Shown in pieces: positions 1-6,485 of a stretch of DNA of 9,389 bases. Where the stretch lies: assembly GCA_044238735.1 (NCBI GenBank), contig JBIICS010000112.1, positions 1 through 9,389 of the forward strand, in the 5' to 3' direction. The position numbers and the translations under genes were made by a program. This stretch comes from JBIICS01 sp044238735 (lineage in GTDB: Bacteria > Bacteroidota > Bacteroidia > UBA4408). The notes under the pieces were generated by a model. That model saw only the letters and a program-made list of their open reading frames with translations. It was not told where the DNA came from and did no database searches. Numbering within the stretch: the first letter of the stretch is position 1; the number at the start of each line of letters is the position of its first letter.

Positions 1-433
1 CGCAACCATTGGCTGCACCACCATTTATAGTATAGGTAGCGGTGTTGTTATTAGCGGTGTAAGTATTACCATCAATCCAGGTTAACGAGCCACAAACTGT
101 TTTTACATCAACCCCATTAGCTATAGGTTTAACGGTAAGGTTAAGCGTTACAATACTGTCACAACCATTGGCTGCACCACCATTTATAGTATAGGTAGCG
201 GTGTTGTTATTAGCGGTGTAAGTATTACCATCAATCCAGGTTAACGAGCCACAAACTGTTTTTGTATCAATCCCATTAGCAATAGGTTTAACGGTAAGGT
301 TAAGCGTTACAATACTATCGCAACCATTGGCTGCACCACCATTTATAGTATAGGTAGCAGTGTTGTTATTAGTGTTGTAAGTATTACCATCAATCCAGGT
401 TAACGAGCCACAAACTGTTTTTGTATCGATACC
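1..433 (-). repeat. In-frame tandem repeat, 159-bp units (53 aa), at least 2.7 copies
   Basis: Three successive units lie at 433-275, 274-116 and 115 to the left edge, all exactly in frame within the large secreted protein. By eye, unit 1 and unit 2 differ at about 8 of 159 bases, and unit 2 and the visible part of unit 3 at about 4 of 115. Each unit encodes a beta-rich module with two cysteines, one in TVCGSLTWIDG and one in ANGCDS, followed by IVTLNLTV. The pair could form a disulfide across an Ig-like fold. Similar CGS...W..GN.Y / GCDS...L.L.V repeats are common in Bacteroidota surface proteins, where they act as stalks or adhesive arrays. The total number of copies cannot be known from this window. 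Confidence 0.95.
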
Positions 434-3400
434 ACTATTGGCAGAAGGATTACATAAACCATTTCCTTGAATGATAAAGTAGTAATCACTTTCATTGAAA
501 TCATTATTTAGGATATTAAGAATAGTCGATTTAATACCGGTTGTAGTTGGTTGGAATTTAACAGTTAAGTTTTGAGATCCATTAGCCGGAATAATCAAAG
601 GAAGTGTTGGTGCATTCACTAATGAAAATTCACTTGCGCCTGATAAAAATAATGAATGTATAATTAAGTTGCCATTACCATTATTTTTTATTTCGAAGGT
701 TTTTTGAATTGTTGCTGCAGGCACTATATCTCCAAAATCAGTATTATCATTAATAGAGGGAATAGTATCTTGAGCAGTAATATCTATATTATTGCCTTTT
801 ATAGCAATTTCCGAATTAGTAGAAGCGGATGCAGAGTTGTATAAACTTAATAACTGACCACCTTCAACTAATTCAACCGGAATACTGTAATGAGCCTGAT
901 CTACAAATATAAAGTTGCCTTCACCTAAGATAGATTGAACATCAATAATACCAGAGGATTCTTCGTCTTGAGTTAGAAACTTAGAACCGCCGGAAATGAA
1001 TCGGGCAGTATCATGTTGAGCAATAAGTGTTACAGCATCACCTGCAATGGTATAGTCCCAAATTTTCGCATTGTAAGATTGATTTCCCGGATCTTCTTGT
1101 AAGTATATATGGCCAGAATGATCAACGGTTATGTTATCAATCATTTTAGGACCTTCAGTGCCATCTAATACAGCAGTAATGGTACCTCCAAGTTCAGGGT
1201 TTTGTATGTCATTGAAATGAACTTTCCATAAACGGCTTGGCGCAGAGAACGAGTTGGTTGTTGCAAAGTATAAATCACTTGGATTAGAAGGATCCCATGA
1301 GCAGTCTTCCGGTCGCAAGAAATTAGTAACATTTGCTGCGTTGCTATTCGAATTTAAAGTAGCCCCCGTTAAATTTTGAACTTGACCTAAATTAACTAAT
1401 GTAAACGAAGTGCCTGGAGCAGGGATAGAAGCACTTTGTTCAGCAGTTAATCCATTAACAGCAATACCATAAAGAGAACCGCCCGTTAAACCGGCTTTAT
1501 CAATTTCATTGCCGGAGTTGGACTTATTACCAATATATATATACACTTGGCCTGGAGTTTGATCATCGGTAGAAGCCACAATAGTTTTATTACTTAAAAG
1601 TGGATTAGCTACAAGGTTTTCAAAACTTAATTTACCTAAAAAGGGTAATTCATAAGATTTACCAGCGTTAGATCCAGTAACAATATGAGCAAAACCTCTA
1701 CCTTCACTTCCGGCTTCTTCACCATTTAAGAATAATTTTTCTTTTGTACCTAATCCTGTTAAACGGTTGTAGAAGGCAGATGGAGCAGCAAGATCGGCAG
1801 AACAAAATCTGTTGAAAGCAGTTGGCATCGGTGACGCATTGTTATAGGTGGTATAGTTCGTTCCATTCCATAAGTATACTTCTCTAATTAAATCTGAACC
1901 ACTTAATACTTGTTTTGTGGATTTGTCAATCGTCCATTTTGAAACAAAAGCACCTTTAGATCCATGATCTCGGTTAATACCAACAGTGGAGCCTAATTCG
2001 TGATTCATTAATAAGGTGAAAGTTCCGTTTCCATTATCAAAAGCACCCAATCCATCAGGTATACCAACCATTTTATAACCATTAGAAGCAGTATCGCCAA
2101 CGGTTAGAAGGGAGTTAGTAACTGTTGAGGCGGTTAGAGGATTTAAATATGGGCCCTGGCTACTGCTTGGTTGAGCAAATGAATTTACTTCAAAAATAGA
2201 AAGTGTACTACTGGTCTCATTGGATAAAATTAATAAATTCTTACCACTTGGACTTTCATTAGCGGGTATAAACAAGATCCCCTCTGCACCTCGATCTGGC
2301 CCTCTGTTGTTTGCATAAGTGATGTATTGTGGGGAGCTTGGTTTTGTAACATCGTATACCATAACCCCGCCTATTCTTTCTAATGCTATGAATGCATATG
2401 TTTTTCCATTTATAACCCCTGTGGTTACTCCCTCGGGTTCTGGACCTTTATCATCACTTCTATTTTTGGGTGTTGTAGAAGTTGTATTTGTAGCATTAAA
2501 TAGAGTAGAGTAAACAGGGTGTTTAGAGGTAATTCTCTCTAATTCATTGCCGCTGTCGTAAACCTGATTAGCAGAAGTTGCATCCCAGATTGAAAATGAT
2601 CGAGAACCATAAACGTAAATTTCATCAAAGTCTCCGTCATTATCGGTATCACCTAATTTATTTGTAGTTTTTAATTTGCCTAAAACACTGTTGTTTTTTA
2701 AATCTGCCGCATTTGGAAATAAAGTTGGATCTAAAATATATGAGGAATTACCAATTGTAGTTTCTTCATTAAATCCCGGATACGCTCTAGCATCCCCCTC
2801 ATTTGCTGTAATCAGATATGTTTTTCCATTTAAAATAAAATGATCAATTGCATCTGGTAAATAAAGGCCTCTAACCGGGTAATTAGAGAAATTGATAGCA
2901 GAAGTAACATCAGAAGCATCTAGGCTATTCCCTGTTAAGTTATGATTTTTAGAACCTAATGGAATGATGCGAATAACAGAGTTGTTGGTTAAGTTGAGTT
3001 CTATCAAAGCATTATTCTCTTGAAGTGTTACCCAAGCCTTGCTATCATCATCAGAAATGGTTATATATTCTGGTTCAAAATCTTTTGATGCGCTGGCATT
3101 CAATCCATAAATTCTTATGCCTTGCGCTCTTAAAGAAGCTTCGCTTCCGTTAAATGAAGTAAATGTAATATGCCTAACATTAGAACTGTTAATGTTTAAG
3201 ACTCCACCTGAAATATCAATAACACTAATCGATCCATCGGGATCAACAGTATAAGCGTCATTAGGCTCTCCTTCATTTGCCGTGTATACTTTTGTGCCGG
3301 CGTTATTAAATACAATCATATCGGGCATTGCGCCGACTGTAACTTGGTTTATAAAAACGCCATTTGTATCCATAAAAACAACCTTTCCGGAATCTTGTTT

Positions 3401-4675
3401 ATTAGTTCCGTTCTCAATAGCTAAAGCAACTAGTCCATTATAAACGGCAACACTATTGATACTTCCATAGGTGCTTATGTTTATTGAGTTTTTTAAAACA
3501 GGGGCTGAGGGATTCCTAAAATCAACTATATCTAACTTAGATCCTATACTGTTTGCAATAAATATGCGTTTGCTTAATTTATCGTAAGCCGAAATTTCAG
3601 CAGAATTTGCCGGCGTTGGACCATTATTAAAACTTCCTAATAAGTTTAATTGTATTTTATCATTTCCAATTGGGAAAGGGCTATCGTTATCTCTAATGTA
3701 AAGTGTATGTTGCGCCGTAGATGAAAAACTGGCATTGGTTCCACTTGCTAGTTTAACAATTAGATATTCATCGCTTTCCGAAATTACATCATCAATAATG
3801 TTAAAATCAAATGCTATAGAATCATTTAATAATAAGGTGTTAGAGAAAGGTAATGTTAATGTTGAGTTTGTATAATCGCTAACAGATAGGTTAGATGCAT
3901 TTGAAATAGATGCTGTTATTGAGCCGGATGTATTACCTACTCCAGTAACTTTTAGCCATACTTTAGCAGTACCTATGTTTTCATTTAAAGTTCGGTCTGC
4001 TCTTAAAAATGAAAAAGTATACGGTTGAACAGACGGCAAACTGGAAATTTTGATTAAATCAAATCTGCATGTTCCCGATGCTGAATAGGAGCTTGTAGAA
4101 GAGGAGGCTAGATAATTTCCGGAGGTTAAGTCGAATGCCGAAACAATTCTGAAAGCAGCATTGGCATTATTATTAATACCTGTAATGGATGAAAAATTAA
4201 AGCTTCTTTGATACCAAACGCTGGCAGTTGAAGTTCCGGGAACAAAGGTGAAGGTCTGGGCATCCTGCCAAACAGGGGTAGTGGCAGTTCTGTCTGTAGT
4301 GTATTGCAATACGTAAGTGTTTGCGGCTGTATTGCTGAGGCGTTGTTCAAACTCTAAAAGAATGTTTGTTAATCCAATTGTGCTAACGTTTATTTGTATG
4401 CCGGCCGTTTTATTGTTTGAGCCTTGTGCTGGAAAAGAAGATACATTATATCCAGTATTATCAGTGGTATTAGCATCAGTTAAAGTTCCTGCAGCAAAGC
4501 TATTCGTTGTTCCGCCAATATTAGAAATTAATCCCGCACCTTGAGAGGGTATAGTAGATCCTGTAGTTGTATTTGCATCCCCTGGAGATGAATTAAAATC
4601 CCAAAAAGCAATAGTTTGACTGTATGCATTTAGTATTAGTAAAGTTGCACTTAATAAGGAGTATAATTTTTTCAT
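1..4675 (-). CDS. Large secreted modular protein: choice-of-anchor I propeller + PhoX-like domain + repeat array (3' end beyond the window)
   Basis: One frame stays open from the ATG at 4675 to the left edge (1,558 full codons, no stop), so the C-terminus is missing. Residues 1-20 form a signal peptide (MKK, hydrophobic core, cut near AYSQ/T), so the product is exported. Approximate domains: 21-215 beta-rich, starting IAFWDF; 219-331 Calx-beta-like, ending IRDND; 335-832 choice-of-anchor I propeller with its hallmarks NEGEP (467-471), NEGDAR (625-630), a Ca-loop-like DTDNDGDFDE (676-685) and GPEPEG (744-749); 841-1222 PhoX/DUF839-like, with NHE (891-893), NGEEAGSEG (984-992), RPED (1121-1124) and EGPKMIDN (1173-1180), whose acidic residues are candidate metal ligands; 1311-1405 ASH/choice-of-anchor D-like Ig domain; then 53-residue repeats from 1415. 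PhoX proteins are Ca/Fe alkaline phosphatases, but activity here is inferred. It may be a surface phosphatase or an adhesin using a propeller scaffold. A type IX sorting domain is expected off-window. Confidence 0.85.
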   Translation of the reverse strand, partial: MKKLYSLLSATLLILNAYSQTIAFWDFNSSPGDANTTTGSTIPSQGAGLISNIGGTTNSFAAGTLTDANTTDNTGYNVSSFPAQGSNNKTAGIQINVSTIGLTNILLEFEQRLSNTAANTYVLQYTTDRTATTPVWQDAQTFTFVPGTSTASVWYQRSFNFSSITGINNNANAAFRIVSAFDLTSGNYLASSSTSSYSASGTCRFDLIKISSLPSVQPYTFSFLRADRTLNENIGTAKVWLKVTGVGNTSGSITASISNASNLSVSDYTNSTLTLPFSNTLLLNDSIAFDFNIIDDVISESDEYLIVKLASGTNASFSSTAQHTLYIRDNDSPFPIGNDKIQLNLLGSFNNGPTPANSAEISAYDKLSKRIFIANSIGSKLDIVDFRNPSAPVLKNSINISTYGSINSVAVYNGLVALAIENGTNKQDSGKVVFMDTNGVFINQVTVGAMPDMIVFNNAGTKVYTANEGEPNDAYTVDPDGSISVIDISGGVLNINSSNVRHITFTSFNGSEASLRAQGIRIYGLNASASKDFEPEYITISDDDSKAWVTLQENNALIELNLTNNSVIRIIPLGSKNHNLTGNSLDASDVTSAINFSNYPVRGLYLPDAIDHFILNGKTYLITANEGDARAYPGFNEETTIGNSSYILDPTLFPNAADLKNNSVLGKLKTTNKLGDTDNDGDFDEIYVYGSRSFSIWDATSANQVYDSGNELERITSKHPVYSTLFNATNTTSTTPKNRSDDKGPEPEGVTTGVINGKTYAFIALERIGGVMVYDVTKPSSPQYITYANNRGPDRGAEGILFIPANESPSGKNLLILSNETSSTLSIFEVNSFAQPSSSQGPYLNPLTASTVTNSLLTVGDTASNGYKMVGIPDGLGAFDNGNGTFTLLMNHELGSTVGINRDHGSKGAFVSKWTIDKSTKQVLSGSDLIREVYLWNGTNYTTYNNASPMPTAFNRFCSADLAAPSAFYNRLTGLGTKEKLFLNGEEAGSEGRGFAHIVTGSNAGKSYELPFLGKLSFENLVANPLLSNKTIVASTDDQTPGQVYIYIGNKSNSGNEIDKAGLTGGSLYGIAVNGLTAEQSASIPAPGTSFTLVNLGQVQNLTGATLNSNSNAANVTNFLRPEDCSWDPSNPSDLYFATTNSFSAPSRLWKVHFNDIQNPELGGTITAVLDGTEGPKMIDNITVDHSGHIYLQEDPGNQSYNAKIWDYTIAGDAVTLIAQHDTARFISGGSKFLTQDEESSGIIDVQSILGEGNFIFVDQAHYSIPVELVEGGQLLSLYNSASASTNSEIAIKGNNIDITAQDTIPSINDNTDFGDIVPAATIQKTFEIKNNGNGNLIIHSLFLSGASEFSLVNAPTLPLIIPANGSQNLTVKFQPTTTGIKSTILNILNNDFNESDYYFIIQGNGLCNPSANSGIDTKTVCGSLTWIDGNTYNTNNNTATYTINGGAANGCDSIVTLNLTVKPIANGIDTKTVCGSLTWIDGNTYTANNNTATYTINGGAANGCDSIVTLNLTVKPIANGVDVKTVCGSLTWIDGNTYTANNNTATYTINGGAANGC

Positions 4676-4682
4676 AAGAATT

Positions 4683-4706
4683 TAATTTGATGCAAAAGTC
4701 AAATTA
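4683..4706 (-). promoter_or_regulatory. 8-bp inverted repeat just upstream of the large secreted-protein gene
   Basis: Read on the minus strand, TAATTTGA and TCAAATTA form perfect 8-bp arms around an 8-base spacer (CTTTTGCA). The element ends 7 bases before the ATG at 4675. As DNA it could be an operator for a dimeric regulator. As RNA it could be a weak AU-rich hairpin next to the start codon. No clear Shine-Dalgarno sequence lies between it and the ATG. The spacer and left arm also give GACTTTTG, one mismatch from the Bacteroidota -7 motif TAnnTTTG. The sequence is very AT-rich, so chance is a real possibility. Confidence 0.35.
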
Positions 4707-4778
4707 TTAATTAATAAAAAAATTATGTATTCTTTAGTAAATCAACAACAAAACAATAATGGGAAGGAAAATAATTGT

Positions 4779-4806
4779 AAAAAAAATTAACGAGATGCTA
4801 GTTAAT
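4779..4806 (-). terminator. Weak candidate intrinsic terminator at the end of the response-regulator gene
   Basis: On the minus strand, ATTAAC (4806-4801) and GTTAAT (4791-4786) can pair across a 9-base loop that contains the TAG stop codon. A run of T follows at once (4786-4779). The order stem, loop, T-tract fits an intrinsic terminator acting after the response regulator and before the large secreted-protein gene. The stem is only 6 bp with one G-C pair, so it would be weak, and read-through into the next gene is possible. Confidence 0.3.
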
Positions 4807-5478
4807 ATTTAAATTAAGTAAATAACCAATACCCTTAATTGTTTTAATGTATTGGCTACCAATCTTATCTCTAAGTTTACGAATGTGAACATCTATAGTT
4901 CTCGTTTTGGAAGCGTCTATACCATCCCAAATAAGGTTGGCAATTTCATCGCGGGTATAAACTTTGCCCGGTTTGGTATTTAATAATTCAATTAATTCAA
5001 ATTCTTTTTTAGAAAGATTAACCTTAGAACCATCAATAAAGATTAAAAACTTTTCACGATCTATAACCAAGCCCTTTTGAGAATAAGTGGTTTCAACTTT
5101 TTCGGCTAATTTTTTACTTAGTTTCGAAATTATTAAGTAGAATAATCTGTTTTTTTTAGGCTTATGAATAAATAAATCTATTCCGGCCTCATAGCAAGCT
5201 AGTTCAAAGAAAGGATCTTGTATAGTTGTATAAAAAACTATTTTTGTATTTAGAAAATTCCGTGTTCCTTTAAATAAATGAAGTTGTTCAATAAATTCGG
5301 CTTCATTTTTATCAAAGTCAAAAACAATAACATGGGGAGACACATCTTTAATCTTACTTAGAATTTTAGGGTTAAAAAGATAAACGGAGGTATCAATTCC
5401 TTCTTTGGATAGGTATAAACTAAGATTCTTGTTTTGTGGATCTTCGAGTATATACAAACATTTAATCTTTTCTTCCAT
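4798..5478 (-). CDS. OmpR/PhoB-family response regulator transcription factor
   Basis: A two-component DNA-binding regulator. From the ATG at 5478 it has 226 residues, normal for the family. Numbered from that ATG, the N-terminal receiver (about 5-115) keeps the key residues: acidic pair E12-D13 in ILED, phospho-acceptor D54 in VIVFD, T84 in FYTT and K106 in FIHKP. The stretch after D54 (FDKNEAEF) lacks the usual MLPG.DG loop, so the receiver is somewhat divergent. The C-terminal winged helix (about 136-224) is typical: LSKKEFELIELL, then TRTIDVHIRKLRDKIG as recognition helix and GIGYLL as wing. The frame extends 4 codons upstream to a TTG at 5490, but the ATG has a better-placed AGGG and a conventional receiver N-terminus, so it is preferred. 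No histidine kinase gene is in view. It lies 101 bp after ppx, on the same strand, and 122 bp before the large secreted-protein gene; targets cannot be read from the sequence. Confidence 0.93.
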   Translation of the reverse strand: MEEKIKCLYILEDPQNKNLSLYLSKEGIDTSVYLFNPKILSKIKDVSPHVIVFDFDKNEAEFIEQLHLFKGTRNFLNTKIVFYTTIQDPFFELACYEAGIDLFIHKPKKNRLFYLIISKLSKKLAEKVETTYSQKGLVIDREKFLIFIDGSKVNLSKKEFELIELLNTKPGKVYTRDEIANLIWDGIDASKTRTIDVHIRKLRDKIGSQYIKTIKGIGYLLNLNIN

Positions 5479-5487
5479 GATGCCCTG

Positions 5488-5495
5488 CAAAACTA
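5488..5495 (-). promoter_or_regulatory. Possible Bacteroidota -7 promoter element for the response regulator
   Basis: TAGTTTTG on the minus strand matches the Bacteroidota -7 consensus TAnnTTTG. It lies 9 bases before the ATG at 5478, so transcription from it would give an almost leaderless mRNA. No convincing -33 TTG/TTTG is seen at the usual spacing; the nearest is GTTT around 5520-5523. The overlapping CAGGG could instead serve as a ribosome binding site on a longer transcript. Confidence 0.2.
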
Positions 5496-5526
5496 AGGCA
5501 ATGGTATTTTAAATAGATTAAACTAT

Positions 5527-5577
5527 TGTTAACTAATATTTATGACTTTGGAATTGAATATTAATCTAATGTTAACT
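5527..5577. promoter_or_regulatory. Direct repeat TGTTAACT in the ppx/response-regulator gap
   Basis: The 8-mer TGTTAACT, which contains the palindrome GTTAAC, occurs at 5527-5534 and again at 5570-5577, 43 bp apart start to start, about four helical turns. Both lie in the 101-bp gap between ppx and the response regulator, where an autoregulatory site for an OmpR-type protein would be expected. OmpR-family sites are usually closer direct repeats of roughly 11-bp phase, so this is only a candidate. Confidence 0.2.
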
Positions 5578-5579
5578 TA

Positions 5580-6470
5580 CTATATCTTTGAGGACTTATA
5601 TTCTTCGTATAGTAAATGTATTAAGCCGTCGGCAAGCCCAATTTCGGGTACAAAAATTTTCTTTGTTTTTGCTTGTTTCATCACTGTAATAAATATCTCT
5701 GCTGCCGGAACAATCACATCTGCTCTATCCGGATTTAGACCCAATAGCTCTATTCGTTGCTGATAGGTGTATTTTTTAAGTACGCCCTGAATTTCAATTA
5801 ATCTTTCCAAACTAACCGGTTTGCCGTCTTTTTTACCGGCTAATCCATGTAATTTGTTGATATTCCCACCCGATCCTATTCCGAATATTGGCTCATTTAT
5901 TTTAGTTGTATTTGTATCTATCCAATCTAATAAAAATTGCCATTCGCTTTTTTCAACTTGTTCTTTAAGTATTCGAATTGTACCAATGTTAAAGGATTGA
6001 GAAGCCACTACTTTCTTATCTCTAAATAAAGTGAGCTCGGTACTTCCTCCACCAACATCTATATACAAATAAGCCTTATCTTGGTCTAATAATTCTTCAA
6101 TGTGGTTAGAATAAATTATTTCTGCTTCCTTTTTTCCGTTTACAATTTCAATATTAATTCCCGATTCCTGTAGGATTCGCTGTGCTACTTCTTTGCCATT
6201 AACTGCATCGCGCATTGCAGAGGTTGCACAGGCTCTGTAGCTGATGGGTTGATGTACATTCATTAAAAGCCTAAATGCCTTCATGGTGTCTACCATTCGC
6301 TGAGCATTTTTTTCAGATATTCTTTTTTCCGTAAAGGAATCTTCTCCTAATCTTATAGGAACTCTAATCAATGAATTTTTTTTATACTTAACACCCTTCT
6401 CTGTTTCGTGTACATTACAAAATAAAAGTCGAACAGCATTTGAACCTATATCAATGGCGGCAAATTTCAT
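5580..6470 (-). CDS. ppx: Short exopolyphosphatase, Ppx/GppA phosphatase family
   Basis: A cytoplasmic enzyme of the ASKHA fold that removes terminal phosphates from inorganic polyphosphate and, in some relatives, from pppGpp. At 296 residues it is the short, two-lobe form: it has the Ppx/GppA core but lacks the C-terminal HD-like domain of the roughly 500-residue E. coli enzymes. Visible motifs are DIGSNAVRLL (7-16, phosphate loop), RACATSAMRD (79-88), EAE (115-117, region of the catalytic glutamate), IDVGGGSTEL (137-146, second phosphate loop), GIGSGGN (197-203) and NPDRADVIVPAAEI (246-259). The start is the ATG opening MKFAAIDIGS, with GGGAA six to ten bases upstream. The start lies 15 bp after the ppk1 stop, so it is almost certainly co-transcribed and degrades the polymer that PPK1 makes. 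Choice between polyphosphate and pppGpp as main substrate cannot be settled from sequence, but the neighbour favours polyphosphate. Confidence 0.93.
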   Translation of the reverse strand: MKFAAIDIGSNAVRLLFCNVHETEKGVKYKKNSLIRVPIRLGEDSFTEKRISEKNAQRMVDTMKAFRLLMNVHQPISYRACATSAMRDAVNGKEVAQRILQESGINIEIVNGKKEAEIIYSNHIEELLDQDKAYLYIDVGGGSTELTLFRDKKVVASQSFNIGTIRILKEQVEKSEWQFLLDWIDTNTTKINEPIFGIGSGGNINKLHGLAGKKDGKPVSLERLIEIQGVLKKYTYQQRIELLGLNPDRADVIVPAAEIFITVMKQAKTKKIFVPEIGLADGLIHLLYEEYKSSKI

Positions 6471-6485
6471 TAATTTTCCCGATTG

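Noticed and set aside
1..433. Regular repeats that might suggest a CRISPR array
   Set aside because: The units are 159 bp, contiguous, in frame and coding, with no unique spacers between them.
2319..2513. Open frame of 64 codons on the plus strand
   Set aside because: It lies wholly inside the choice-of-anchor I region of the long minus-strand gene, has no recognisable motif and no ribosome binding site; it is a shadow frame.
4126..4544. Two overlapping frames of about 75 codons, one per strand (4126-4350 minus, 4317-4544 plus)
   Set aside because: Both are out of frame with the continuous coding sequence that covers this region and show no family signature.
4704..4717. 14-bp perfect palindrome TTATTAATTAATAA
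   Set aside because: It is made only of A and T in a very AT-rich gap, so it is easily explained by chance; no independent sign of function.
5542..5763. Plus-strand frame of 73 codons over the end of ppx
   Set aside because: Most of it is antisense to the well-supported ppx coding region, with no domain features or promoter in evidence.
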